DNA from: Parolsenella massiliensis
GTDB taxonomy: Bacteria > Actinomycetota > Coriobacteriia > Coriobacteriales > Atopobiaceae
Direction: 5' to 3'
Length of the DNA stretch: 64,000 bases
NCBI RefSeq assembly: GCF_900143685.1
Contig: NZ_LT671675.1
Span: forward strand, 1,419,985 to 1,483,984
Below, one piece after another: positions 43,012 through 51,506 of the stretch. A model generated the notes under the pieces. The model saw only the letters and a list, made by a program, of their open reading frames with translations, searched no databases and had not been told where the DNA came from. Each line of letters begins with the position of its first letter. The first letter of the stretch is position 1. A program made the position numbers and the translations under genes.

Positions 43012-43935
43012 GTGGTAGACGTACTCATCAAGGTGGCGGCGTTCGTGAGCATCATCGTGGCCGGCTACTATGCCGGCCGCTCCGGCAAGCTGGGGCGTGG
43101 CACGGGCGGCGTGCTGTCCAAGATCGTGTTCAACCTCACGCTGCCCTGCGCCGTCATCCACGCGTTTGGCGCCGCGGAGTTCACGCTCGACTTGCTGTGG
43201 CTGTTCGTCGTGGCGGCGGCGTTCAACTTCGCGGCCTACTTCGCGATGTTCGCGGCCACGCGGCACAGCGAGCGCGCCGCGCGCGTCTACTACCTGTGCA
43301 ACATCTGCGGCTACAACATCGGCTGCTTTGCGCTGCCGTTCGTGCAGGCGTTCTTCCCGCCGGCGCAGGCCGTGGCGATTTGTTTGTTCGACGCCGGCAA
43401 CTCCATCATGATGAGCGGCGGCACCTACGCGCTCACGAGCGTGCTCGCCAGCGAGAAGCCCGTCGAGCACCCGGTGCGCCTTGCGGCCAAGCGGCTGTTC
43501 TCCTCGGTCACGGTGGACGCCTACCTCGTGCTCGTGACCATGGCGCTGCTGCGCATCCCCGTACCGCAGGCGATCGTGCAGTTCACCGAGCCCATGGCCA
43601 ACGCCAACGCGTTTCTCGCGATGTTCATGCTGGGGCTCGTGACGAACCTGCACGTAGACGCGCAGAAGGTGGGCAGGCTCGTGCGCCTGCTTGGCGCAAG
43701 GCTTGCGGCAAACGTGCTGTTCACGGCCATCGTCTTGCTGGCGCTGCCGTTTGCGCCGGGCGTCAAGGTCATCGTGTGCATGGGCGTGTGGGCGCCCATC
43801 GGCGCCATGGGTCCCGTGTTCACGATGTGGTGCCACGGCGACCACGGCCTGGCCGGCCTCGCGAACGCCGTGAGTGTGGTCGTGGCGGTGATCGCGATGA
43901 CGGGCATCGTGCTCGCCACAGGCGCCATGGGCTAG
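43012..43935 (+). CDS. AEC-family transporter
   Basis: An integral membrane carrier (307 residues, about ten helices) of the auxin-efflux-carrier/malate-permease family, which moves small organic acids or amino acids. Family-like segments are LSKIVFNLTLPCAVIHAF and NICGYNIGCFALPF. A GTG start at 43012 follows GAAAGGAAGCCCGGC; the open frame upstream overlaps the LacI gene and is not coding. It diverges from LacI and precedes a hydroxyacyl-CoA-type dehydrogenase, suggesting uptake of a hydroxy- or keto-acid. Confidence 0.85.
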   Translation: MVDVLIKVAAFVSIIVAGYYAGRSGKLGRGTGGVLSKIVFNLTLPCAVIHAFGAAEFTLDLLWLFVVAAAFNFAAYFAMFAATRHSERAARVYYLCNICGYNIGCFALPFVQAFFPPAQAVAICLFDAGNSIMMSGGTYALTSVLASEKPVEHPVRLAAKRLFSSVTVDAYLVLVTMALLRIPVPQAIVQFTEPMANANAFLAMFMLGLVTNLHVDAQKVGRLVRLLGARLAANVLFTAIVLLALPFAPGVKVIVCMGVWAPIGAMGPVFTMWCHGDHGLAGLANAVSVVVAVIAMTGIVLATGAMG

Positions 43936-44071
43936 CGACGACTGCGATCCGCCCGAACGGCGCCCCAGAGGCATCGCCGACGCCACTCGCGGATTCGAGC
44001 AATGCGCCGCAGCTCGGCGGCGCTATAACAACCAGCGGGGCTATCAAACATCCAACAAGAGAGGGGTCCCA

Positions 44072-45046
44072 ATGGACATCAAGGACGTCAAGAGGGTCAC
44101 CATCGCGGGCTGCGGCACCGAGGGCAGCCAGATCGCGTCGATGGTTGCGTACAAGGGCTTCGAGACCACCGTCTGGCTGAGGAGCGAGGGCTCCGTCGAG
44201 CGCGCCCAGCCGCGCCTCGCAAGCGTCAAGAAGCAGATCGTGGACGTGCTCAACGCCTGGAAGACCGATCCTGCCGCCTACTGCCGCGGCCTGTCCGATG
44301 ACCGCGACCTCACGCCCGAGCAGATCGACGAGCTCATCGCCCAAGCCGAGGAGCGCCTGCCGCGCATCCACCTCACCACGAGCCTCGAGGAGGCGTTTGG
44401 GAACGCGGACGTCGTCATCGAGTGCATCAACGAGGACCCCGCGCAGAAGACCGACCTCTACGAGAAGATCGCGCCCGTGATGCCCGAGCACACGGTGCTG
44501 CTCACGGACTCCTCGACGTTCCTCCCCAGCACGTTCGCCGATGCCACGGGGCGCCCGGACCGCTACCTCACGCTTCACTTCGCCAACCAGATCTGGCGCA
44601 ACAACCTCACCGAGCTCATGCGCCACGACCGCACGAGCGACGAGAGTTTCACGCTGGCCGAGCAGTTCTCCTACGCCATCGGCATGATTCCGCTCAAGCT
44701 CAACAAGGAGCAGCCGGGCTACATCCTGAACACCCTGCTCATCCCCTGGTTCCGCGCCGCGCTGCAGCTCGTGGCCACCGGCGTGAGCGATCCGGCGACC
44801 GTTGACCTGTGCTGGGAGCTCGACACGGGCGCCACGAAGGACCAGACGCCGTTCCGCAAGCTCGACAAGGTGGGCCTGCCGCTCGCGATGCACATCATGG
44901 GCATGCAGCCCGGCGCCGACGACCCCACGACCGTCAACGGCCAGATCGTGGCGCTGCTGCGCGGTTACGTCGAGGCGGGCAAGACCGGCATCGCCGTGGG
45001 CGAGGGCTTCTACCGCTATGACGAGAACGGCAACGTGATCGAGTAG
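44072..45046 (+). CDS. 3-hydroxyacyl-CoA dehydrogenase-family protein
   Basis: A 324-residue NAD-dependent dehydrogenase. Rossmann loop VTIAGCGTEGSQIASMVAY, conserved ECINEDPAQKTDLYEKI, and LTLHFANQIW in place of the usual HFFNP active-site His motif. The C-terminal helical domain holds GYILNTLL. Relatives include 3-hydroxybutyryl-CoA dehydrogenase and L-gulonate/carnitine dehydrogenases. RBS AGAGAGGGGTCCC. Because no thiolase or CoA transferase is nearby and the active-site motif is changed, a free hydroxyacid may be the substrate. Confidence 0.85.
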   Translation: MDIKDVKRVTIAGCGTEGSQIASMVAYKGFETTVWLRSEGSVERAQPRLASVKKQIVDVLNAWKTDPAAYCRGLSDDRDLTPEQIDELIAQAEERLPRIHLTTSLEEAFGNADVVIECINEDPAQKTDLYEKIAPVMPEHTVLLTDSSTFLPSTFADATGRPDRYLTLHFANQIWRNNLTELMRHDRTSDESFTLAEQFSYAIGMIPLKLNKEQPGYILNTLLIPWFRAALQLVATGVSDPATVDLCWELDTGATKDQTPFRKLDKVGLPLAMHIMGMQPGADDPTTVNGQIVALLRGYVEAGKTGIAVGEGFYRYDENGNVIE

Positions 45047-45090
45047 CTCGATGGGCCGCTCGGGCTCGGGCTCGCGCGTCACGCGTTAAC

Positions 45091-45166
45091 GCGATTCGCC
45101 GTCTGGTTTCTGCGCATTCTCGCGCCCTTGGGGCCGAGAACTACGTCAAAGCCAGACGACGATTGC
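45091..45166. repeat. GCCGTCTGG hairpin repeat, copy 3
   Basis: An imperfect inverted repeat with arms GATTCGCCGTCTGGTTT and CAAAGCCAGACGACGATT. Its interior GGGGCCGAGAACTACGTC is the reverse complement of the interior of copy 1. It lies between the converging dehydrogenase and GntR genes and may terminate the dehydrogenase transcript. Confidence 0.8.
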
Positions 45167-45210
45167 GTTGCCGCGATGGCAGCGGGCCTTTTGCGGGTCC
45201 ATGGCGCCCG

Positions 45211-45930
45211 CTACACGTCAAACGCGTAGTGGCTCCCCACGTAGTACTGCCGGCCAATCGCAATCGGACGCCCGTCCTTGTCCACGAAGAACGCGTTCAT
45301 GTACAGCAGCGGCGCCTTCGCCGGCACCTGCAGCAGCGATGCCTGCTCCTGAGAGGCAGAGACGGCCTCAAGCGTCAGATGGCTGTTGGCAACCGGACGT
45401 CTGCCACCCTCGCGCTCAATCGCATCGAATATCGACACGTCATCGAGCGCGGCACTCATGACCCCGCGGAACTCGTCGTAGGGCAAAAAGATGTTCTCCT
45501 CGTAAATGGGCACGTCGTCCGCCGTGCGCACGCGGCGCACGTAGAGCAGCAGCGCCTCGGCTCCCAGGCCAAAGAAACGCCGCTCGTCGCCACGGATGGG
45601 CACGATCTGCCTGTCAACCAGCCTGGCACCCGGCTCAAGCCCCTGCTCGCGGCACAGCTGCGTGAACGAGACGAGCCCGTTGCCCGTGCGCCTCAGCTGG
45701 CGCGAGAAGCGCGTCTTGCTCACGAAGGTGCCAACCCCCTGGTGCTTGATGAGAAACCCGTTGTTGCACAGCTCCTCGATGGCCCTGCGCACCGTGATGC
45801 GGCTCGCACCGAACTCCGCGCACAGCTCCTGCTCCGAGGGGATCTTGTCGCCGGGCTTGTACGTCCCCATCTCGATGGAGGCGCGAACGTCCTCGTAAAT
45901 CTTCTGGTACAGCAGGGATGACTTTGCCAT
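45211..45930 (-). CDS. GntR-family regulator (HutC/UTRA type)
   Basis: A 239-residue regulator with a winged helix (about 5-75: GDKIPSEQELCAEFGASRITVRRAIEEL split by family spacing) and a C-terminal UTRA ligand domain ending GRQYYVGSHYAFDV. The ATG at 45930 is preceded by CGGAGTTGAGTG; a GTG three bases earlier is possible. It is encoded just beyond the end of the second mannose-type PTS/SIS operon on the same strand, and its promoter shares an operator-like sequence with that operon. This family often senses amino-sugar phosphates or Amadori products. Confidence 0.92.
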   Translation of the reverse strand: MAKSSLLYQKIYEDVRASIEMGTYKPGDKIPSEQELCAEFGASRITVRRAIEELCNNGFLIKHQGVGTFVSKTRFSRQLRRTGNGLVSFTQLCREQGLEPGARLVDRQIVPIRGDERRFFGLGAEALLLYVRRVRTADDVPIYEENIFLPYDEFRGVMSAALDDVSIFDAIEREGGRRPVANSHLTLEAVSASQEQASLLQVPAKAPLLYMNAFFVDKDGRPIAIGRQYYVGSHYAFDV

Positions 45931-45954
45931 CACTCAACTCCGAGCCTGTCTCTA

Positions 45955-45971
45955 ACACGTATATGACATCT
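45955..45971. promoter_or_regulatory. Candidate GntR operator (autoregulatory)
   Basis: ACACGTATATGACATCT; on the minus strand AGATGTCATATACGTGT, which matches the site AGACGTTATATACGTCT upstream of the PTS operon at 14 of 17 positions. Located just upstream of the GntR gene start. Confidence 0.55.
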
Positions 45972-46071
45972 TATTCATCGTAACCGATGCCGCCTCTCCC
46001 CATGACACAAATCGGCGACCGCCCGGCTCGAGAGCCAAGCGGCCGCCAACTGAAGGGAGGGCAAATCTGAG

Positions 46072-47187
46072 CTACTTCTCGGTGCTGTAGTTGTCACGCA
46101 CGCCATCGAGCTTCTTGCTGCCGATGCGCTTGTGGAACAGCGGGTCCTTGGGGATGGACGGGTCCACGCCGTGGTCCTGCGCCGCAAAGCACGAGACGAC
46201 CTGCATCGGGATGATGTACTCCCAGCACGAGAACAGCGGGTCCTCGGTGAACGGGACGATGCAGTCAAAGTCCGTGGGGGCATCGACGCCCTGTGGGGAG
46301 GCGATGAGGTAGTTGTGGCTCGTCCACTCGCTCAGGATCTCGATGAGCTTGAGCGTCCTGGGCTTGTAGTCGCCCTCGGAGGCCAGGTAGAACAGGTAGC
46401 TGTCCTCGCTGATCGAGTTGTAGATGCCGTGGAAGAACTCCTCGATGTCATAGCCGGTGACGCCCACGCGCACGGTCTCGAGCGTCTTGAGCGCACCCTC
46501 GAGCACGTCGCCGTACATGCCGTCGTAGCCCACGACGATGATGCGCTTGGCGTCGAACAGGTCCTTGGAGATGCGCTGGTACCAGGCAACGGCGGCGTCG
46601 GTGACGGCCGGGAGGTTGGCGGTGACCTTCTTCATGCGCGCCACGTAGCCCTCGACGGTCTGGGCGTCCACGATGCCCTTGGCCTGCGCGAGCTCGGTGA
46701 GCATGACCATGAGCGTGGCGATCGAGCCGGCGTAGCCCTTGGTCTTGGCGCCGCACAGCTCGTTGCCGAGAACCTCGAGCAGCGTCTTGGTCTGGGCGTG
46801 CTCGAACACGAGCGCCGTGGGGTTCTCGCTCACCGCGGCGGTCAGCAGGCCGCGCTCGGCGGCCGCGTCGAGGCCCTCGACCGTCGAGAGGCTCTGGCCG
46901 CCCTGGGAGATGCCGATGACCAGCGACTTCTTGTCATAGACCTTCTCGTCGCGGGCAAAGCGGGTGGGGTACATCGGGATGATCTTCCAGCCCGTGAGCT
47001 CCTCGAGGTAGAGCTTGGCGGAGACGCCCGAGTGGTAGCTCGTGCCCGAGCCGATGATGTAGACCGTCTCGATGTCTGCGTCCTTGAACTGCTCGACGAA
47101 CTCGGCGCAGATGCGGGCGCGCTCGTCGATGATGTGGTTGAGGACGTCGGGGGTCTCGCGGATGTAGTCGTACATGATGCTAGCCAT
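46072..47187 (-). CDS. SIS-domain sugar-phosphate deglycase/isomerase (FrlB/GfrF/AgaS-like)
   Basis: A 371-residue protein with two SIS domains like the isomerase half of GlmS. Phosphosugar-binding loops: IIGSGTSYHSGVSAK (about 44-58) and IGISQGGQSLSTVEG, with a second domain from DAKRIIVVGYDGMYGD. In known operons such proteins split fructoselysine or glucoselysine 6-phosphate, or deaminate galactosamine 6-phosphate. Its ATG overlaps the stop of the PTS IID gene (TAATG), so it acts on the sugar brought in by that PTS. The Amadori-product role is inferred from the union with a mannose-family PTS and a GntR regulator. Confidence 0.88.
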   Translation of the reverse strand: MASIMYDYIRETPDVLNHIIDERARICAEFVEQFKDADIETVYIIGSGTSYHSGVSAKLYLEELTGWKIIPMYPTRFARDEKVYDKKSLVIGISQGGQSLSTVEGLDAAAERGLLTAAVSENPTALVFEHAQTKTLLEVLGNELCGAKTKGYAGSIATLMVMLTELAQAKGIVDAQTVEGYVARMKKVTANLPAVTDAAVAWYQRISKDLFDAKRIIVVGYDGMYGDVLEGALKTLETVRVGVTGYDIEEFFHGIYNSISEDSYLFYLASEGDYKPRTLKLIEILSEWTSHNYLIASPQGVDAPTDFDCIVPFTEDPLFSCWEYIIPMQVVSCFAAQDHGVDPSIPKDPLFHKRIGSKKLDGVRDNYSTEK

Positions 47188-48029
47188 TAGAGCACTCCAA
47201 TGATTGCGCCGAGGATGCCGAGGATGATGAGGCCGTACATGATGTTGGTGGTCTTGACGCCCTTCTTGAGGAAGGCAAAGCAGCCAAACGTCAGGCCCAG
47301 GGGAAGGATAGAGGGCAGGATCTGGTCAAAGATGCTCTGCAGCTCCACCGTGCTCTCGCCCACCGTGATCGTGAGCGGCGTGGTGAAGGTGACCATCGAG
47401 GCGATCATCGCGCCCACCACGCACAGGCCCAGGATCTTGGCGCAGTTCGTGAGCAGCTCGATCGTGCCCGACTTCTGCATGGAGTCGATGAACCCAACAC
47501 CGCTCTTGTAACCGATCTTGAGGCCGTAGTAGCGCACGAGCAGAGCCGGGACGTTGAAGATGAGCAGGAACAGCAGCGCGCCGAGAATGGAGCCCTGCTG
47601 GGCCAGGCCGCAGCCCACGCCAGCGGCGATGACGCGGAACGTGCCCCAGAAGAACGAGTCGCCGATGCCCGCGACGGGGCCCATGAGGGCGGTCTTGAGC
47701 GAGGTAATCGACTCGGTGTCGAACTCGCGACCCTCGAGCTCGGCCTTGCGGTTCTCCTCCTCCATGGCCACGCAGGCGCCCGTGATGAAGGTCACGACCT
47801 GCGGCGTGGTGTTGAAGAACGACAGGTGGCGCGCCATGGCCTGCGCGCGCTGCTCGTCATCGGGGTACAGGCGCTTGAGCACCGGGACCATCGAGTAGCA
47901 GAAGCCCACGTTCTGCATGCGCTCGTAGTTGAACGCGGCCTGCAGCGGGAAGGAGCGCCAGAAGACCTTGCGCATGTCCCCCTTGGTGACGAGGCCGCCT
48001 TCCTTGAGGGGCTCTTCGAGGTTAGCCAT
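47187..48029 (-). CDS. PTS mannose-family IID component (second system)
   Basis: A 280-residue IID membrane subunit. The MGPVAGIGDSFFWGTFRVIA motif and N-terminal FWRSFPLQAAFNYERMQNVG are family-typical. It overlaps IIC upstream and the SIS gene downstream by one base each (TAATG), indicating tight translational coupling. Confidence 0.95.
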   Translation of the reverse strand: MANLEEPLKEGGLVTKGDMRKVFWRSFPLQAAFNYERMQNVGFCYSMVPVLKRLYPDDEQRAQAMARHLSFFNTTPQVVTFITGACVAMEEENRKAELEGREFDTESITSLKTALMGPVAGIGDSFFWGTFRVIAAGVGCGLAQQGSILGALLFLLIFNVPALLVRYYGLKIGYKSGVGFIDSMQKSGTIELLTNCAKILGLCVVGAMIASMVTFTTPLTITVGESTVELQSIFDQILPSILPLGLTFGCFAFLKKGVKTTNIMYGLIILGILGAIIGVL

Positions 48030-48826
48030 TACAGTTCACCATCCAGGTCATCGGAGTCGGCAGCTTGGGCGGCAACGGTGAGGCCGGCAAGCTCTTCGCG
48101 GCGCTTCACGGCGGTCTGGTAGACCACGTAGGCGATGATCGCGCCCACGATGGCCACGCCCGTGGTGCTCATGCCGAGCAGCGCGGTAAGGACGAAGCCC
48201 ACGAACAGGTAGGCGGCGTTGGCCTTGTCGAAGATGAGGTTCATCAGGATCGCGATGCCCAGCGCCGGAAGCATGCCGCTCGCGACCTCGAAGCCGTGGA
48301 GCAGCTGGTCAGGCAGCCAGTCAACGAAGTCGCTGATGACCTGCGAGCCCAGCAGCACGCCGAGGAACACCACGAGGAAGGACGTGAGCCAGAACAGTGC
48401 GGCGCCGCCCCACAGAGCACGCGAGATGCCCTTGTCGTCGCCCTTCTCGGCCGCCTTATCCGCCATGCGGCAGAAGCCGAGGTTGAGCGTACGGTCGAGG
48501 ATGCCCAGCAGCTGGCCAAGCGTGGCGATGGGCAGGGAGAGGGCCACCGCGGTGCCGGTGTCGAGGCCGGAGAGGATGGCGAACGCCGTGGAGAGGATGC
48601 CGCCGCAGACGACCTCGGGCGGAACCGCCGCGCCGATGCCCACGGCGCCCATCATGACGAGCTCCACCGCCGCGCCCATGGTGATGCCCGTCTGGACGTC
48701 GCCAAGGATCAGGCCAACGATCGGTCCCAGGACCAGCGGGCGCTCGAACATGGTCTGGCCGGCAACGCGGCCGTCCCACATCCCGAAGCCCGCGAGGGCG
48801 CCCAGGAGCAGGGCTTGAACTACCAT
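48029..48826 (-). CDS. PTS mannose-family IIC component (second system)
   Basis: A 265-residue IIC membrane subunit with about eight helices; GQTMFERPLVLGPIVGLILGD and GAAVELVMMGAVGIG are conserved. RBS TAGGAGGTAGCA. A 163-base gap separates it from IIB, longer than elsewhere in the operon and without an evident gene. Confidence 0.95.
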   Translation of the reverse strand: MVVQALLLGALAGFGMWDGRVAGQTMFERPLVLGPIVGLILGDVQTGITMGAAVELVMMGAVGIGAAVPPEVVCGGILSTAFAILSGLDTGTAVALSLPIATLGQLLGILDRTLNLGFCRMADKAAEKGDDKGISRALWGGAALFWLTSFLVVFLGVLLGSQVISDFVDWLPDQLLHGFEVASGMLPALGIAILMNLIFDKANAAYLFVGFVLTALLGMSTTGVAIVGAIIAYVVYQTAVKRREELAGLTVAAQAADSDDLDGEL

Positions 48827-48989
48827 TGCTACCTCCTACGTCAGAACGAACTTGATTGCTTGCCGCCGGTGTTTTTCGCACCAGCTCATCAACGGGTGGC
48901 GCCTGGTCCATCCGTGAAGTGCCACGCTTGGGTTTGGCTGGGTCCGTGGGCGCCGCTCGATTGGCACGCCTACGCCCCCCGCGGCGCCG

Positions 48990-49475
48990 CTAGTTGGCGA
49001 ACGCCCTCTTGATCGCCGCGAGGTCCATGGGGCTCTGGTCGGGAACGGACTGCAGCGTCACCTTGCAGCCGTGGGCCTCGATGTCGTCCAGGGCCGCGAC
49101 CTCCTCCTGGTCCAGGTAGACCTGCGGGGCGATCTGCTTGCGCTCGCCCGCCTGGCGAACGCCGCCCAGGCAGACGTGCTTGACCTCGGGGCACTCCGCC
49201 ACGATGCAGGCGGCATCCTTGGGGCTCGCGCAGACGACGAAGATCTTGCGCGAAGCGTGCTTGGGGTTGTTGATCACGAGGATGGCGCCGGCCACGGACT
49301 TGATGGAGAGCACCACCTGGGGCGGCTTGGCCAGCTTGAAGGCAGACTGCATCAGGGTGTCCTTGGCGGCCTTGTCGTTGGCGACGACGATGGTGTCGGC
49401 CCCGAGGTGGGAGGTCCAGGTCACCGCGACCTGCCCGTGGATGAGCCTGTCGTCAACGCGGAGAAGCTCGATCAT
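48990..49475 (-). CDS. PTS mannose-family IIB component (second system)
   Basis: A 161-residue IIB subunit; the phospho-His is in RVDDRLIHGQVAVTW. The ATG at 49475 is preceded by GAAAGGACGTGCGTACA; the frame extends three codons to a GTG that would sit too close to that signal. It follows IIA by 36 bases. Confidence 0.94.
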   Translation of the reverse strand: MIELLRVDDRLIHGQVAVTWTSHLGADTIVVANDKAAKDTLMQSAFKLAKPPQVVLSIKSVAGAILVINNPKHASRKIFVVCASPKDAACIVAECPEVKHVCLGGVRQAGERKQIAPQVYLDQEEVAALDDIEAHGCKVTLQSVPDQSPMDLAAIKRAFAN

Positions 49476-49511
49476 TGTACGCACGTCCTTTCCGTTGTGG
49501 ATCTCGTTTTC

Positions 49512-49964
49512 CTAGAGCTCGTCTGACTCGCTGTCGACGTCGCCATCGTCGGCGGGAACGAGGTCTGCGAGCAGGCCAATCCCCTCCTTGGAGGCGTTCA
49601 CGGCCTGGCGTACGAGCGCCTCGTTGCCTTCCGTGTCGCCGGGCACGAGTGGCAGCAGCGCAGTCTCGAGCAGAAGGCCCATGTTGAGGCCGGTCACGAA
49701 GACGACGTCGGGGTGGTTGGCGCGAACGCGAAGCGCCGCCTGCGTCGTGCTGCCGCCTGGAATGTCGGTGATGACCACGGTGGGCTGCGACTGGTCAAAG
49801 GAGGCCAGAGCGTCCTCGATGCGCTCGGCGATCGCGGGGATGGTCTCGGACGTCGTAACGGAGATGTACGCCGTGGGGCAGATGTCTCCCATAACGAGCT
49901 CGAGCGAGCTCAGGATGCCCTTCGCAAACTGCGCGTGGGTGACGAGAAGGATGCTGTTTGCCAT
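49512..49964 (-). CDS. PTS mannose-family IIA component (second system)
   Basis: A 150-residue IIA subunit; the phospho-His is in LLVTHAQFAKG (residue 9), with the family TDIPGGSTTQAAL region. It has an acidic C-terminal tail. RBS CAGGAGGCCGCT. First gene of the IIA-IIB-IIC-IID-SIS operon; the promoter region carries a candidate GntR operator at 50009. Confidence 0.93.
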   Translation of the reverse strand: MANSILLVTHAQFAKGILSSLELVMGDICPTAYISVTTSETIPAIAERIEDALASFDQSQPTVVITDIPGGSTTQAALRVRANHPDVVFVTGLNMGLLLETALLPLVPGDTEGNEALVRQAVNASKEGIGLLADLVPADDGDVDSESDEL

Positions 49965-50008
49965 AGCGGCCTCCTGTTGCGCTCGGTGCTCCTGCTTGAT
50001 TTCGATAT

Positions 50009-50025
50009 AGACGTTATATACGTCT
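50009..50025. promoter_or_regulatory. Candidate GntR operator before the second mannose-type PTS
   Basis: AGACGTTATATACGTCT, with perfect AGACGT/ACGTCT arms, 45 bases ahead of the IIA start in an AT-rich promoter region. A related site lies before the GntR gene. Further AGACGT and ACGTCT half-sites lie at 50144-50149 and 50164-50169, ahead of the diverging YitT-like gene. Confidence 0.65.
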
Positions 50026-50182
50026 TCTATTTCTTGAACAATAGATTTATGTTTCGATTGGTTTTCGAGTCTGCAAGCGGTAGTGCATGAACCGTTTACC
50101 GGGAATGATTCGGTCTTGCTTGTAATCTTGCTTTACTTGTTATAGACGTATTGTTTTTAGATAACGTCTTAGGGAGGGTACC

Positions 50183-51241
50183 GTGCCAAGGCAGAGAAGC
50201 AAGGAACGCCGCACGATTCGCACGAGGCAGAGGCGAGGCGAGCTGCGGGCCGTCTCGGAGGAGACGCTTCGCGATGCCGAGGTGACACCCCACGAGGCAG
50301 AGCCCGCCTACGAGGGCGCCTCGCTCATCCAGGCCGAGAAGCTCCTCTCCCCCGAGGAATACGAGAGGAGCGAGAGCGTCATCGACCGGCGCGACAACAC
50401 CGGTGCCCTCAAGACGGCCGTGATGCTCAACCTCGCCGTCATGATGGCCGCGCTCTCCTACGTTCTCTTCACCGCGCCCAACCACCTGGCGCTCGGCGGC
50501 GCCTCCGGTCTCTCGATCGTGGTCGCGGGTCTCGTCCCGGGGCTACCGAACACCGTTGCCCTGTGGGCCATTAACCTCATATGCATCGTGGTGGGGCTTG
50601 CTCTGGTTGGGAGAAAGACGGTTGCGTGGAGCGTGGCGGCCTCGCTTGCACTGTCCACGTACGTCTCGGCGTTCTCCAAGCTCATGCCGGTCTCCCAATC
50701 GATCACCGGCGACCTGTGGATCGACCTCATGTGCGCCGTCGTGCTCACCGCCACGAGCGCGGCCATGGCCTACAGCGTGGGCGCGTCAACCGGCGGCACG
50801 GACATCATCATCGTCGCGCTGTCCAAGCTCACGAGCCTGACCACAGGAAACGCCACCCTCATCGTGAACTCGTTCTCCGTGGTGGGAAGCCTTTTGCTCT
50901 TTGACGTGCGCACGGGCATCTACTGCGTGATCGGGTTGCTCGTCATGACCGTCGTAGTGAACGGCGTGCTGGACGGTCTGAAGCAGCACAAGGTGGTGAC
51001 CGTCATCTGCAAGCAGCCCGCCCGCGCGGAGGAGTTCATCTGCCGCGAGCTGTGCCGCACCGCAACGGTGAGCCAGGCGTGGGGCGCCTACTCCGGCAAC
51101 GCCGTGACGCAGATCATGACGGTACTCACGCCCAAGGAGACGCTGCGGCTTGAGCTGTTCGTGCGCGAGCTGGACTCCAGCGCCTTCATCACCTACGTGA
51201 ACACCTCGCAGATCACCGGCCGCGGCTTTCGCTGGGTGTAG
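50183..51241 (+). CDS. YitT-family membrane protein
   Basis: A 352-residue protein: a charged N-terminal region of about 70 residues (RSKERRTIRTRQRRG), five to six membrane helices (about 75-260) with the motif ASTGGTDIIIVALSKL, and a C-terminal DUF2179 domain ending SAFITYVNTSQITGRGF. Family members are abundant in Gram-positives but function is not established. The start is GTG at 50183 after AGGGAGGGTACC. It diverges from the PTS operon. The long basic N-terminal extension is unusual for the family. Confidence 0.87.
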   Translation: MPRQRSKERRTIRTRQRRGELRAVSEETLRDAEVTPHEAEPAYEGASLIQAEKLLSPEEYERSESVIDRRDNTGALKTAVMLNLAVMMAALSYVLFTAPNHLALGGASGLSIVVAGLVPGLPNTVALWAINLICIVVGLALVGRKTVAWSVAASLALSTYVSAFSKLMPVSQSITGDLWIDLMCAVVLTATSAAMAYSVGASTGGTDIIIVALSKLTSLTTGNATLIVNSFSVVGSLLLFDVRTGIYCVIGLLVMTVVVNGVLDGLKQHKVVTVICKQPARAEEFICRELCRTATVSQAWGAYSGNAVTQIMTVLTPKETLRLELFVRELDSSAFITYVNTSQITGRGFRWV

Positions 51242-51247
51242 CGAGAC

Positions 51248-51271
51248 ATTGGGACGGGTTCGTTTGTCCCA
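51248..51271. repeat. ATTGGGACGGGTTCG repeat copy
   Basis: ATTGGGACGGGTTCGTTTG then TCCCA, just after the YitT stop codon. It shares GACGGGTTCGTTTGTC with the element at 56992 and, in reverse, with that at 59488. Confidence 0.6.
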
Positions 51272-51284
51272 CTCGCACGCATAG

Positions 51285-51318
51285 CAAAAGAGGTCGGAAG
51301 CACCGGGCTTCCGACCTC
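51285..51318 (-). terminator. Terminator of the initiator tRNA gene
   Basis: Perfect 11-base stem GAGGTCGGAAG/CTTCCGACCTC; on the minus strand it is followed by TTTTGC. It may also stop the converging YitT transcript. Confidence 0.88.
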
Positions 51319-51326
51319 GTAACATT

Positions 51327-51403
<77 letters not shown>

Positions 51404-51506
51404 ATATGTGAATGCGCGTTTGCGCAAAAAGAGAATATACGCGGCTTCCTTGCGCTCGTCAATGATGTGGAGACATCTCCACAATTCGCTGTAAGAGCCG
51501 CATCCC

